In this document: piece by piece, positions 1 through 10,998 of the stretch | Layout: every line of letters starts with the position of its first letter | How positions within the stretch are numbered: position 1 is the stretch's first letter | NCBI RefSeq assembly: GCF_963678635.1 | Contig: NW_026971715.1 | Location: forward strand, 33,847 to 97,846 | From: Symsagittifera roscoffensis | Taxonomy: Eukaryota; Xenacoelomorpha; Acoela; Convolutidae | Direction: 5' to 3' | DNA: 64,000 bases | Made by a program: the position numbers and the translations under genes | Notes under the pieces: model-generated | The model's input: only the letters and a program-made list of their open reading frames with translations | The model's database searches: none | What the model was told of the DNA's origin: nothing

Positions 1-3000
1 TTTTATTTTTATTGGCATGATAAGGACAGTCTTTCACATTATATTTCTTCAAGTTTTGTGTCTCCTCATAGTCGGTCCTCATCGGCAAAGCGTAGCCAAG
101 CTTCTTTCCACGCTGGATTGAAACCGTGGTGTCCAGTGTGTTCAACAACACACTGACACACAGTCCGTTTCGCGTTACCGAGAAGCTCCGGCCTAAAATC
201 ACCGAACTCTGACTATTTGGATTCGGTACTAAGCAAACCTGTTTACTATCATTTAACGAATTTAAATTTCTCATTCTAAAAATTGCTACTACAGCTTGTC
301 CTGGTTGTAATTTTACTTTTTTATCCAAAAAAAATGGTACCTTATTTTCGTCTGTTATTATCCTATTAATTGGTCTCTTAACATACTTTCGGTCCGGGTT
401 TCTAATCCGTATTAGACCGTTGTTCAAGTCAATCATCACGTCAAAATTCCTGACAAAATCTCTGCCCAAGATGAATTGGTCGGCGTCGTCCAGATTCTCT
501 ACCACCAGGAAGCTCATCCAAAGATCTCGTCCTCCCATGTGAAGGACCGTTATCGGTGTTCTTCCGGCTACGTAGATAGCTCCTCGATTTGCGGCGGCCA
601 GTCGGAGATTCGTAGGAATCAGATCTTCCCGCGTGAAGCCCATTCTTTCCCAAGTTTTTATCGGCATCACACTCACCACCGCTCCTGTGTCCAGAAGCCC
701 TGTGACTCCGATTTTTGTTCCGTTGGTGTCGAGCAGATGTGCTGTCACATCTGCTTCATATCCAATGTGTACCGCGTCTTGTTCCATCATGGCGTCATGG
801 CCTATCCTGCGGACTTTGAGTTCCTCTTCATGCAAATAGATCTGCCCCATCTGGTCATCATCTGTTGTTATATAAGTCCTGGTGTAGATACTGATTCCAT
901 CCACGTTCAGCATTATTTGATACGGCCCATAGACCTCCATGTAGCGTCCATGAAGTTTCTTCATGCGAGGGCCACCCGTCGTTAGTAGTGCTCGCACAGC
1001 TCTCGACTCGGTGCGTGGCTCCACCTGCTTCAGATAATCTGCATATGTGTCCAAATGCATTAAAGTGAACTCTGATGGTTCGCTCAGATTTCTTATTACC
1101 TGGTGTCCAACCACTGAGATTATCGACTGTATCTTATTTCCCTGCGGCACCATGCCGAACCTCTTACCGGAGATCACTTTAAGTTTCATGTCTAAACTGC
1201 TTGGTGTTTTCGTCTCTTCGAACTCCGTTGCTTCGAAGGTATTCAGTTGCTCCTGAAGCTTTTCATTTTCCAGTTCAAGTTTCACCTTTTGTTCGATCTC
1301 TTTTATCACCAATTCCAGTTGTACTCTATTTATAGCATCCCTTGCGGCTGCCTTATAATCGATCTTGAAGTCCTCAGCCGCAGTTGCTGGTTCCGGCTCA
1401 CGTGTCTCCCCTGTTACCGCTTGCATTTTCTCTGCCGCCAGCTCTTGAGGTTTATCCTTTCTGCGTTCCTCCGCTTCACTCAAAAGTCGAGCCTTGCTGG
1501 CTTTCACTCCTGACAAAGCTTCTTCATGTCTTGGATGCTTGATGTCTGCCACTGCATCCCAGAATTGCGGACAATCTAATTTAAAATGACCTTCCAAGTT
1601 ACAAAAGAAACACCTCGGGCCGAATTTCGCAATTACTCCTCTCATGAAATCCTCAGTGTCCAACTCTGACGCATCTTCGTCCTCGAGGCTAAAGCCTATT
1701 GCTTTCATGCCTTGTTTGTAAGCTGGGCATGCTGACACATGATGGTCCGTTGAACTGCAATTAGCACAAGAGCGTCTCTTGTCCATATCACCCCTCGGTT
1801 TGTACCAATTGTTCCCTTGGTTTGCTGGTCCGTTGTTAAAATTGCCATAATTGTTCTTGTAATATCCAGATCTCGAAGGAGGTTTCAACAAAAGATACTC
1901 TTTTGATTTGAGTCTCAACTCCTCCGGTGTTGGCGCATTAGTTGATAGTGGTGTGTAATGCGTTGCTAGCATCGTACGAAGTTCATCATTTTTCACACCA
2001 TCGATGAATTTTGAGGCTACGGCCAGGTTCATCCTTCGGTTTGACTCATCCGGTTGGCTGCGTCTTCTCAGCATTTCCAAATCATCGAGAAACTTGTCTA
2101 TGGTTTCATCTTCTCGTTGCCTCCGTTTCTCGAAGCGCATCATCGCCCGGTGCCCCTGCACCCCTGATCCGAAACGGTTTAACAAGAGTTCGAAGATTTT
2201 CTCAGCAGTGTCACGTTGATACTGTTTCTTGGCCATGACACAGTTCAGGGCTGTCCCTTCTAAGTTGCTGGTGAGCGCGCTGCATTCCTGTCTCTCCGAC
2301 AAGTCCTCTTCCTCGAAATGCAGCTTCATTACCTCTATCCAGGTATCAATACAGCCATCAGATTCGTCTTTATAGCATCTTGGTTTCTTAAAGACTCTTC
2401 TGGACTTCTCACTGCGTTCATTGGTTCTAGATAATCTTGTCAGGAATGTCTCCAAGGACCTGTTTAGGGGTTCGAATGCTGTGGCCATAGCCGTAGCATC
2501 CCTTGAGTGTCCCGCTTGAGTGTCCTCACTCCTCGTCGAAGGCTCTGTATGCGGTGCATCCCTGCAATCCGAACCACCGTGAGTGTTTCCCGCTTGACCC
2601 ACATGACTCCTCCTCGGGCTTGCATGCCCCCTGTTGCCGGAATCACTTCTCCCAGTCGCATGTGTGCCTTGCGTTGGTCGTTCGTTAGAGGTTTGTCTGT
2701 TCCCCGTTGAACTTGCTCTACTGTTCGGGCCCCATGCTCCATTACCCCTTGTGGCATGACCTGATGAACTGCCCCTGCCTCTAGTGGATCCATACATATT
2801 CCTCCTTTGATGTTCATTGAAGTTCACCCTCGGTTCCCTGCTGGGACCTCCCGAGTTCGGCTCTCCTTCTTTTGGTCCACTCTTGCTGCTTAGTAGCCCG
2901 TCCAACCTATCCATGATAGCCTGAGTTCGCTTCTCCATCATCGCGTCTATCTTTGTGTCAAGAGTCCCAAGAGACTGCTCTTGCTGAATTCTTAACTTCT

Positions 3001-4168
3001 CCATGTCGGCTCTTAAGCGTAACTCCCTCTGTTCCGCCTCTCTTGTCATTCGCGACAAGTTCCTCGTCATATGTTCGTCCGTTCTCTCTTTCAAGCGTTT
3101 TTCGCTCCTGCCAACTTCTTGTCTGTTGCGGTTTATTTCTTCCCGCAGACTTTCTCTTTCAATGTGAACTGCTCTTTCTAGTTCACTCATCCTTATTGAC
3201 ATTTGCTCGTTTTGTTCTCCTAAACTGTCCACTATGTTGTTTAAGACTTCCTCTAGTGCTGGCCCGTTTTCCACGAGTGGCGTCACTAGTGGTGGTGTAA
3301 CCCTGTCGGTCCCAGGTAACTTCGTGCTTGTCGAGATCCGGGCCTTGACTCTCTGCTTCAACGTCTTTTCATTATTTATTTCAGGATCCATTAACGCGTT
3401 GCCTAGCCCTCTGGTTCTACTCTCTCCAGGTTGTGGCTCCGAACTTGTCCTAATCGCGAAGTCTTTTGACTGGCCCGGTGTGTTTGCCTCTTTGCTTATC
3501 GTTGTCACTACACCAAATTTGTCCATGGTTCCAGTCTCTCTTCCGACGTGTGCCTCACTCTCCTGGATCGAACTATTGAGGCTGACTTGAGATCCAAAGT
3601 CCCCTTGTTCCTCTTCATCCGCTTCCTCCTGGGACTCACCGTCGTTTCCTGCTCCTCCTCCCATGCTGAATGGAAATATGTTTCCGAAGGTGTTCTTCAT
3701 TCTTTCTGAGAACGATGATGACGTTGTTTGTTTCCCAGTTCCGCTTGTCATCATAGTGTTGTCTGTCGGAGATCTTCTAGTTGCCGCTACTTCAGTTGAG
3801 ATGTCGGACAGTTCCGACATCTCTTCTCGATCCAATGTCCCGGTGGAAGTGGCAAAATCATGGCCTTGTTCTACCGGGGTAGATTCACTCGCCAGCCTTC
3901 TGCCTCTCCCTTCCAGTCCATTTACTTCCTGGTTGTCATTCATGGTATGGTCTGTATTGACCTCTACTCCTAACAGTTCTCTTCGCTCTTCTGAGGTCTT
4001 CTGACTTCTCGTTTCAACCATTCTGCCTGAAACCGTCCCCCCTTTATCAGACCGGGATCGCTTGATCCAATCCACAAAAGGATCGGTCATCGTTTTTCTT
4101 TGCTTTTCAGGTATGAATTTCCTAGAGCTATTACCTCGTTTTGGTATCCTTGACTTGTCTAAACTCAT
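1..4168 (-). CDS. Gag-protease(-Pol) polyprotein, 5' part, open to window edge (element L)
   Basis: This is the Gag and protease part of a Ty3/gypsy-type polyprotein. The ATG complement lies at 4166-4168, at the position of the gag start in the sister element at 12113. Reading leftward there is an acidic and serine-rich N-terminal region, a coiled coil, a capsid-like helical region (about 2480-1900), and two CCHC zinc knuckles (1727-1768 and 1571-1612, both C-x2-C-x4-H-x4-C). A second coiled coil and an aspartic protease with the canonical D-T-G-A site (DTG at 683-691) follow. The gag start, both knuckles and the DTG lie in one frame. I saw no stop in the stretches I read, and the frame is still open at base 1, at the protease-RT linker. 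Gag, protease and probably Pol would then be one product. Unlike elements M and R the protease site is intact. Inference: this may be a young or functional copy whose pol and 3' half lie left of the window. Confidence 0.85.
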   Translation of the reverse strand, partial: MSLDKSRIPKRGNSSRKFIPEKQRKTMTDPFVDWIKRSRSDKGGTVSGRMVETRSQKTSEERRELLGVEVNTDHTMNDNQEVNGLEGRGRRLASESTPVEQGHDFATSTGTLDREEMSELSDISTEVAATRRSPTDNTMMTSGTGKQTTSSSFSERMKNTFGNIFPFSMGGGAGNDGESQEEADEEEQGDFGSQVSLNSSIQESEAHVGRETGTMDKFGVVTTISKEANTPGQSKDFAIRTSSEPQPGESRTRGLGNALMDPEINNEKTLKQRVKARISTSTKLPGTDRVTPPLVTPLVENGPALEEVLNNIVDSLGEQNEQMSIRMSELERAVHIERESLREEINRNRQEVGRSEKRLKERTDEHMTRNLSRMTREAEQRELRLRADMEKLRIQQEQSLGTLDTKIDAMMEKRTQAIMDRLDGLLSSKSGPKEGEPNSGGPSREPRVNFNEHQRRNMYGSTRGRGSSSGHATRGNGAWGPNSRASSTGNRQTSNERPTQGTHATGRSDSGNRGHASPRRSHVGQAGNTHGGSDCRDAPHTEPSTRSEDTQAGHSRDATAMATAFEPLNRSLETFLTRLSRTNERSEKSRRVFKKPRCYKDESDGCIDTWIEVMKLHFEEEDLSERQECSALTSNLEGTALNCVMAKKQYQRDTAEKIFELLLNRFGSGVQGHRAMMRFEKRRQREDETIDKFLDDLEMLRRRSQPDESNRRMNLAVASKFIDGVKNDELRTMLATHYTPLSTNAPTPEELRLKSKEYLLLKPPSRSGYYKNNYGNFNNGPANQGNNWYKPRGDMDKRRSCANCSSTDHHVSACPAYKQGMKAIGFSLEDEDASELDTEDFMRGVIAKFGPRCFFCNLEGHFKLDCPQFWDAVADIKHPRHEEALSGVKASKARLLSEAEERRKDKPQELAAEKMQAVTGETREPEPATAAEDFKIDYKAAARDAINRVQLELVIKEIEQKVKLELENEKLQEQLNTFEATEFEETKTPSSLDMKLKVISGKRFGMVPQGNKIQSIISVVGHQVIRNLSEPSEFTLMHLDTYADYLKQVEPRTESRAVRALLTTGGPRMKKLHGRYMEVYGPYQIMLNVDGISIYTRTYITTDDDQMGQIYLHEEELKVRRIGHDAMMEQDAVHIGYEADVTAHLLDTNGTKIGVTGLLDTGAVVSVMPIKTWERMGFTREDLIPTNLRLAAANRGAIYVAGRTPITVLHMGGRDLWMSFLVVENLDDADQFILGRDFVRNFDVMIDLNNGLIRIRNPDRKYVKRPINRIITDENKVPFFLDKKVKLQPGQAVVAIFRMRNLNSLNDSKQVCLVPNPNSQSSVILGRSFSVTRNGLCVSVLLNTLDTTVSIQRGKKLGYALPMRTDYEETQNLKKYNVKDCPYHANKNK

Positions 4169-4950
4169 TCTCTATTTGTCACTTTTTTAAGGCCTATACA
4201 CTTAACTCGATTGCTAGAGACCTTATAGTTTTATTAACAATAATAATGACACAACACAATAAATTTCACAAGATTCTATTAACTAGTGACCACGAATCCC
4301 TGTATATTATCAGAGTACAGTTTGTATAAAATTTATTCACACTAACCGATTATCGGTCGTAAGATTTGAAAACTAGCACAATATGAAGTTATCAGTCAAT
4401 TTAAAAGATAGTGTATTCACTACCCAATCAAGCACAGTTTACGTTGATTTAAAATAAAAAACAAAAAAAAATATATTGACACAATATGAATGTCTTTATA
4501 AAAAAAACGTATGTGTCTTGTACTCTTAGTCGGTCGCAGTACAATAGTCGAACTTGTCTTTTAAAGAAAAAGCTTTCCCTGCTCGGTGCTGCACCAAACA
4601 GACAAAACTTTGAAGGCAGTAATTTTTTCAAGTGGGCGTCTATTGCACCCACCGAGTACTGTGTTACCTATCTGCCTTCGGACTGCCCGAGCTAGACCTA
4701 CTAAAATCCTCAGGGCAGTCACTTTTCACAAAAACGTATTATGTTACAATCCACACCAACGAATCACGCTCTTTTTAATATAGACTTAGTGTCGCGAATA
4801 TCCGAGTTCGGACCTGTTTTGTTTTGTTCTGGTTCTTATTGAAAGGCAAGTTACCAGTGCAGTCACTGATTCCTAGCCTGTGTGCTAATAACCTAATACC
4901 TCTCACTTTAGTCTTTCTTCCGTCTACCTAAGTCCTCTAATAAAATAATA

Positions 4951-5206
4951 CCCCTCCGGATTGGCACAAATAGGACCCTTCCGGATCAACAAAATCTAGA
5001 CCCCTCCGGATTGGGACCCCTCTGAGTTAGTTAATAGAAGACCCCTCCGGATTTGGACCCCTCCAAATTAGCAACTATAAGACCCCTCCGGATTCGGACC
5101 CCTCCTAACTTGAAAAAATTTTGACCCCTCCGGATTGGGAGCCCTCCGGTTTTGTAAAAGTAGCCTTTTCGGAGATTTCCTTCTTTCGACCTATGACCCT
5201 CCGGAT
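4951..5206 (-). repeat. Array of CCGGAGGGG-type motifs in leader L
   Basis: On this strand the sequence reads as repeated CCCTCCGGATT words at irregular spacing of about 15 to 45 bases. It is the mirror of the array at 10999-11335. The motif contains the palindrome TCCGGA followed by a run of G. More scattered copies occur through the leader and in the LTR. Its role is unknown. A cluster of protein-binding sites is one reading. Confidence 0.7.
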
Positions 5207-5535
5207 ACGTTCTCCGATGCAATTTTGCTCTTTCAATTAACTAGGAAGGGTATGCTATACTTTCCTAGACACTTCCGGATTGAAGTTAAGCCTCTTATTT
5301 GACAATTCACACCAACGGTGAAGGGTCTTATTACTCGCCTAACTTCGGCTCGATTAAGCTTTTGCTGTGCCTTTAGCCTTCCCTTTTCGTCTAGATCAGC
5401 CTAAAGTTACTTTATTCAACCGCTATTACCTTTTAGTAGGGGTATAAGGGCTTTTCTAAAAGAAATTTACAAAACGTGAAGGGTCTACCCTCCCAAATTG
5501 GTGAATTTGCTAAAAACAATCTCAAAAAATTTTCA

Positions 5536-5549
5536 AGCTTACCTTTCCG
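5536..5549 (-). promoter_or_regulatory. Putative splice donor in leader L
   Basis: On the minus strand the sequence reads CGGAAAG/GTAAGC, close to the animal 5' splice consensus, with the GT complement at 5541-5542. The same site is present in the other leader at 10738. It could serve a spliced RNA for the third ORF. No RNA evidence is available here. Confidence 0.4.
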
Positions 5550-7726
5550 AACATTTTCTGACCCTATCAGTAAGCTCAGCTAATTTCTGATCTATTGGTA
5601 CCAAGATCAACTCGATACGCTCAGTAGTTCCAAAGTTATTAACCAAAACGTTTTTTTTTCAAAACTCAAAAATTTTCTCTCTTATAGGTTCCGCCTAACT
5701 TTTTCCGCAAATCTGGTCCTTTCGACCTAAAAACTATTGATCCGAGCTCAGAAGGCCTATACTTTTCTAGTTCAATGCAAAAAGATCCGATCTAAAACGC
5801 TTTTGTTGAAACAATTTGCGATAAACTATGCTACCTGTACCCCTCCGGATTGATGAATCCACCAAATCAAACACGTTAAGTTCGATTTCTCTGCAACCCG
5901 GAAGGCTTTCGGGTAGCGGGTTTTAAAACTTGTAGATTCACTAGTGGACGTTGTCTGAACAACTATTTTTACTGTCGTAACTCAAAAATTTCAAAAAATT
6001 TTCTGAAATTATAGTGTTTCGTTTTCTCAAAAATCACGAAATTTCGGTTTTCGGTACCAAAATAGTTCCAACCACTTTCGAACTTAATTTAACCGGTTCT
6101 ATCTATTATGGTAGTGCAGTTACGATGTAACACACTAACTTAGCGCTTTTTTCCGTTTCAAAAAATATTGATATCTCAAAAATCGCGACTTGTGGGGGGA
6201 TCAAAATATCGCAATTTTGACCCTAAAAACCGGTCTGTTTTCGTTGTTTTTAACTGAAAAAACGATATAAGACTATTAATATAGGCTATACAAGTAATAA
6301 TATTAGTAATACTATACCCCTCCGGGTTTGTTTAATATCCGAATTAGGGTGCTTAACTCAGACATTCGCAGTTCGGTGAAGGGTCACTACAGTGCATCAC
6401 TGTCGAGCCCCCCACAGATTACTATCTTAATTTTTGTACCAAAAGGGGATACAAAACTTGTTAACGATACCCAACAGTCGATTGTTGTTGTCGTTGAGCC
6501 TCTTCTTGTTGCTCCTTGTACTGCTTGCCGGATCAGTCTTCTCCCAAGACCCTTCCGAATTGAGCGCAAATCAGCTGACCCTTCCGGATTGAGCGCAATT
6601 TATCATTAACGTGTTTAAATGCTCAAATAACCCTACAGTACAAGCCTCACAAACGGGCTACAAAACTGATCGTAACGATCCTGACTGATATAAATGCCTG
6701 TAACAACAATATATCTATCAACAACAAACGGGGGGGGTCGGATCACATCTTGTCTGGGGGGATGATTTCTACTGATTTTTTACTTTTTTTCTACTGTTTT
6801 TGGTTTTTTCGGTTATTTTTTAAGTTTTTTGTTTTTCTTTGGTACTATACTACTTTTTGTTTGGTTTTATGTATATCTTTAAGTGTTTTTGGTCACAAAC
6901 CTCTCAGGGAACGAGGGAATGGCCAATCCCCCCACCCTTCCTGATTCGTGAATTTTCGGTCTTAACTAAGTTAAAAAGCTATTCACGGTAATCCGGAAGG
7001 CTTCCGCGTTCCGAACTACCCTTCCACCCCGTCGGTTTAGGCCTATTAAGGACGTTAATGTGAGCATCCGCTCGGCGCGGAGTGCTCGTTAACGGTTCTG
7101 CCGGTCATGATGTTAAAAAAGAATAACACCCAGGAGCGCCATAAAAACATACATGTAACATTCGCCCGGAAGATATATATCGACGGAAAACAAAACTAAG
7201 TCTTAAGACGACTGGCTAGCGTCTAAACAGAGCTTTGCATGCTTTTCACCGTCTCTACCAAGCCAGTACTTTTCGGTGGTCTTTTCTAATATCGGGTCGA
7301 CAAAAACGTTACTGCTTTCGGCTTCGGTCAAAACATTCAAATTAACTAGGTTACATGCAGAAATAGTGAGCTCATGGCCTGGGTCTCAGTATCCCCAGAC
7401 CACGAGGTGACTCCTAAAAACAGGGCTATTACTATTTATCACATTACTATTGTTTTTGTTCAGTAGATAAAAATCATCATCTCCATCGAAGATGGATCAA
7501 CCCTTTCCCCCAACTCCTAGCTTCTCATCCCTATCAAAATGAATCTAGATGTTAATTAAATTCAAGTCAGGACATGACAGGAAGCTAAAAGTTTATGTAA
7601 CAGGATAAAAGTTTCAGTTCCTTTAACCTTCCGGATTGATGAATCCGCTGGATCAAGCTCGTTAATCCTGATTTCCTCTTAATCCGGAAGGCCGTCTTTC
7701 ACCCTTCACCGTTGTTCGCAACGGCC

Positions 7727-7758
7727 TTGCAACTATTGTAGCAGCACAATAGTTGCAA
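7727..7758 (-). other. Perfect 12-bp inverted repeat (hairpin) in U3
   Basis: TTGCAACTATTG is followed by the 8-base loop TAGCAGCA and then the exact complement. The stem is identical in the LTR at 8204, but the loop differs (TGTCGCTA there). This suggests that the paired structure, not the loop sequence, is maintained. Confidence 0.75.
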
Positions 7759-7897
7759 CTCGGAGTGTTCTCTGTCACTCTAACTCGTCGTCGTTTTCCA
7801 ATCTCAATTTCGTAGTTGTTGTTAGCGCAGCTAATGTTGTTCTGTTTTTCTCTCTCGTTTTAGTCAAAATGGCCGTTTCTGACGTTTCTCAGAAATA

Positions 7898-7905
7898 TGA
7901 CGTCA
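7898..7905. promoter_or_regulatory. CRE-like palindrome TGACGTCA in U3
   Basis: This is a perfect CREB/ATF-type half-site palindrome. At the aligned place the LTR at 8204 has TTACGTAA (8376-8383), another bZIP-type palindrome with the same ACGT core. Binding is inferred from the motif only. Confidence 0.35.
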
Positions 7906-8076
7906 TAATTCGAATTTTTGAAATTTTAAAATACCAGAATATTCTAGCCCTCACCGTTTGGCCAATCGTTCCAATAACGTTCTTAATTCTTAATAATCAT
8001 CAATCCGGAAGGCTTACTGCTAAAAATTCGAAGTCAGCATAAATTGAATTTTGGCCATTCTGGTCGAATGTCACAC

Positions 8077-8203
8077 ATGTAACTTATAAGGATGCGCTTA
8101 AATGAGGGTTTGAACTTGGAAAAAGTGAAATGACCCCTGAAAAACAAAATCCAAAAAAAAAATCGGGCTCAGCCAATTTCTGACTGCGCACCAGCGGACG
8201 TTA
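8077..8203. other. Spacer between head-to-head 5' LTRs
   Basis: These 127 bases separate two 5' LTRs pointing toward each other. They contain no gene and no obvious repeat apart from an A-rich run. They might be the original target sequence or the loop of an inverted duplication. I found no short direct repeat that would mark two independent insertions. Confidence 0.6.
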
Positions 8204-8526
8204 TGTGACATTCGACCAGAATGTGAAAAATGCAATCTCTGCAGAATTCGACTTTTTTAGCAGCGAGCTTTCCGGATTGGTGATTATTAAGGATTAAGAA
8301 CGTTATTTGAACGATTGAACAAAACGTGAAGGATGAAGGATTCGGAAATTGCTAATTTTTAAATTTTCGAAATGATTACGTAACATTTCTAAGAAACGTC
8401 AGAAACGGCCATTTTGACAAAAAGGTCGAAGAAAAACTTAACAACATTAGTTGCGCGGACGATAACTACGAGAATCGTGATCAAAAAACAACAGCAGATT
8501 GCAGTAATAGTAGAGAGCGTTCCGAG

Positions 8527-8558
8527 TTGCAACTATTGTGTCGCTACAATAGTTGCAA
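8527..8558 (+). other. Perfect 12-bp inverted repeat (hairpin) in U3
   Basis: TTGCAACTATTG (8527-8538), loop TGTCGCTA, then CAATAGTTGCAA (8547-8558). It is also present in all three 3' LTR copies. The diverged LTR of element R has a different perfect stem at the equivalent place (54965-54991). Confidence 0.75.
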
Positions 8559-8686
8559 GGCCGTTGCAGAGAACGGTGAAGGGTAGAGGACAGCCTTCCA
8601 GATTACGGAGAAATCAAGATTAACGAGCTTGATTCAGTGGATTCAAGAATCCGGAAGGGTTTCGGAACTGAGACTTTTATCCTGTT

Positions 8687-8693
8687 ATATAAA
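8687..8693 (+). promoter_or_regulatory. TATA-like box of the LTR promoter
   Basis: TATATAA lies in a GTTATATAAAC context and is conserved in the downstream LTRs (for example 31821). It is the best TATA candidate in the LTR. Transcription would start about 25 to 35 bases downstream if it is used. Confidence 0.45.
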
Positions 8694-9143
8694 CTTTTAG
8701 CTTCTTGTCATGTCCTGATTTGAATTTAATTAACAACTGGATTCATTTTGATAAGGATGAGAAGCTAGGAGTTGGGGGAAAAGGGTTGATCCATCTTCGA
8801 TGGAGATGATGATTTTTATCTACTGAACAAAAACAAAATTAATATAGAAAATAGTAGTAGCCCTGTTTTTAGGAGTGACCTCGTGGTCTGGGGATACTGA
8901 GACCCAGCCATGAGCACACTATTTCTGCATGTAATCTAGTTAATTTGAGTGTTTTGACCGAAGCCGAAAGCAGTAACGTTTTTTGTCGACCCGATGTTAG
9001 AAAAGACCACCGAAAGTAGTTGCTTGGTAGAGACGGTGAAAAGCATTTAAAGCTCTGTTTAGACGTTAGCCAGTCGTCTTAAGACTTAGTTTTGTTTTCC
9101 GTCGATATGTATCTTCCGGGCGAATGTTACATACATGTTTTTA

Positions 9144-9158
9144 TGGCGCTCCTGGGTG
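9144..9158 (+). other. Candidate primer binding site
   Basis: TGGCGCTCCTGGGTG begins 12 bases after the LTR. It starts with TGG, as expected for pairing to a tRNA CCA end, and is conserved in inverted form beside LTR L. The offset is larger than usual and I could not match it firmly to one tRNA. Only the first six bases resemble the lysine-type PBS. Confidence 0.3.
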
Positions 9159-10730
9159 TTATTTTTTTTTTAACATCATGACCGGCAGAACCGTTAACGA
9201 GCACTCCGCGCCGAGCGGATGCTCACATTAACGCCCTTATTAGGCCTAAAACGCCGGGGCGGAAGGGTAGTTCGGAACGCGGAAGCCTTCCGGATTACCG
9301 TGAATAGCTTTTCAACTTAGTTAAGACCGAAAATTCACGAACCAGGAAGGGTGGGGGGATTCGCGGTCCCGTCATCTCCTGAATGGTTTGTGACCAAAAA
9401 CACTTAAAAATATATATAAAACCAAACAAAAGTAGTATAGTACCCAAGAAAAACAAAAAACATAAAAAAATATACGAAAAAACCAAAAACAGTAGAAAAA
9501 ATTAAAAAATCAGTAGAAATCATCCCCCCAGACAAGATGTGATCCGACCCTCCCGTTTGTTGTTGATAGATATATTGTTGTTACAGGCCTTTCTATCAGT
9601 TAGGACCTTTACGATCATTTTTGTAGCCCGTTTGTGAGGCTTGTACTGTAGGGTTATTTGAGCATTTAAGCACGTTAATGATAAATTGCGCTCAATCCGG
9701 AAGGGTCAGCTGATTTGCGCTCAATTCGGAAGGGTCTTGGGAGAAGACTGATCCGGCAAGCAGTACAAGGAGCAACAAGAAGGAGCTCAACGACAACAAC
9801 AATCGACTGTTGGGTATCGTTAACAAGTTTTGTATCCCTTTTGGTACAAAAAAATAAGATAGTAATCTGTGGGGGCTCGACAGTGCTGCACTGTAGTGAC
9901 CCTTCACCGAACTGCGAATATCCGAGTTAAGCACCTTAATTCGGATATTAAACAAACCCGGAGGGGTATAGTAATTACTACTATTTTTACTTATATAGCC
10001 TATATTAATACTCTAATATCGTTTTTCAGTGAAAAACAACGAAAACATACCGGTTTTTTAGGGTCAAAATAGCGATATTTTGATCCCCCCACAAGTCGCG
10101 ATTTTTGAGATATCGATATTTTTTGAAACGGAAAAAAGCGCTAAAGTAGTGTGTTACATCGTAATTGTACTACTATAATAGATAGGACCGGTTAAGTTTA
10201 GTTCGAAAGTGGTTGGAACTATTTTGGAACCAAGAACCGAAATTTCGTGAATTTTGAGAAAACGAAACATTATAAATTCAGAAATTTTTTGAAATTTTTG
10301 AGTTAGAACAGTAAAAACAGTTGTTCGCACAACGTCCACTAGTGAATCTACAGGTTTTAAAACCCGCTACCCGAAAACCTTCCGGGTTACAGAGAAATCG
10401 AACTTAACGTGTTTGATTTGGTGGATTCATCAATCCGGAGGGGTACAGGTAGCATAGTTTATCGCAAATTTTTTCAACAAAAGCGTTTTAGATCGGGTCT
10501 TTTGCATTGAACTAAAAAATTATAGGCCTTTTGAGCTCGGATCAATAATTTTTAGGTCGAAAGGACCAGATTTGCGGAAAAAGTTAGGCGGAACCTATAA
10601 GAGAGAAAACTTTTGAGTAAGAAAAAAGACGTTTTGGTTAATAACTTTGAAACTACTAGGCACATCGAGTTGATCTTGGTACCAATAGATCAGAAATTAG
10701 CTGAGCTTACTGATAGAGACAAAAATTTTT

Positions 10731-10743
10731 CGGAAAGGTAAGC
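10731..10743 (+). promoter_or_regulatory. Putative splice donor in leader M
   Basis: CGGAAAG/GTAAGC with GT at 10738-10739 fits the animal donor consensus and is kept in the inverted copy at 5541. Paired with the acceptor at 21571 it would skip gag-pol and bring the LTR leader next to the third ORF. No transcript evidence. Confidence 0.4.
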
Positions 10744-10998
10744 GTGAAAATTTTTTGATATTGTTTTTAGCAAATTCACCAATTTGGGAGGGTAGACCCT
10801 TCACGTTTTGTAAATTTCTTTTAGAAAAGCCCTTATACCCCTACTAAAAGGTAATAGCGGTTGAATAAAGTAACTTTAGGCTGTTCTAGACGAAAAGGGA
10901 AGGCTAAAGGCACAGCAAAACCCTAATCGAGCCGAAGTTAGGCGAGCGATAAGACCCTTCACCGTTAGCGTGAATTGTCAAATAAAAGGCTTAACTTC

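Larger units (their letters stand above)
4169..7153 (-). other. Long untranslated 5' leader of element L
   Basis: About 3 kb between the LTR and the gag start has no convincing coding region. It is the inverted counterpart of 9132-12112 and aligns over its whole length with substitutions and small indels. Its main features are an array of short CCGGAGGGG-type motifs (4951-5206 on the opposite strand), a good splice donor (5541), and runs of C and T. The short open frames here have no conservation pattern and differ between the two copies, so I treat them as chance. Confidence 0.7.
7154..8076 (-). repeat. 5' LTR of element L
   Basis: This 923-base repeat on the minus strand begins TGTGACATTCG and ends CGAATGTTACA, giving the TG...CA ends typical of LTRs with an 11-base imperfect terminal inverted repeat. 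It aligns with the LTRs at 8204-9131 and 31340-32265, but its U3 half is clearly more diverged from them than they are from each other. It contains the conserved hairpin at 7727-7758 and a perfect CRE-like TGACGTCA at 7898-7905. No target site duplication was recognised. Confidence 0.85.
8204..9131 (+). repeat. 5' LTR of element M
   Basis: This 928-base repeat starts TGTGACATTCG and ends CGAATGTTACA. It matches the three downstream LTRs over its full length. It holds a U3 hairpin (8527-8558), a TATA-like box (8687-8693), a CCGGAAGGG motif near 8651, and a conserved hairpin-like GATGGATC/GATCCATC region near 8790. Flanking bases do not match those after the 3' LTR. Confidence 0.9.

Noticed and set aside
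2464..2817. Minus-strand frame of 117 codons inside gag of element L
   Set aside because: It is out of frame with the continuous Gag frame, and a similar shadow appears at 63198-62917 in element R.
8190..8215. Target site duplication around element M
   Set aside because: The bases before the 5' LTR (CGTTA) and after the 3' LTR (TTAAG) do not match. Ends may have been rearranged by the head-to-head arrangement.
9295..9486. Minus-strand hydrophobic frame with apparent membrane segments
   Set aside because: It results from T/A-rich leader sequence. The counterpart in leader L (6750-6944) differs throughout by frame and sequence.
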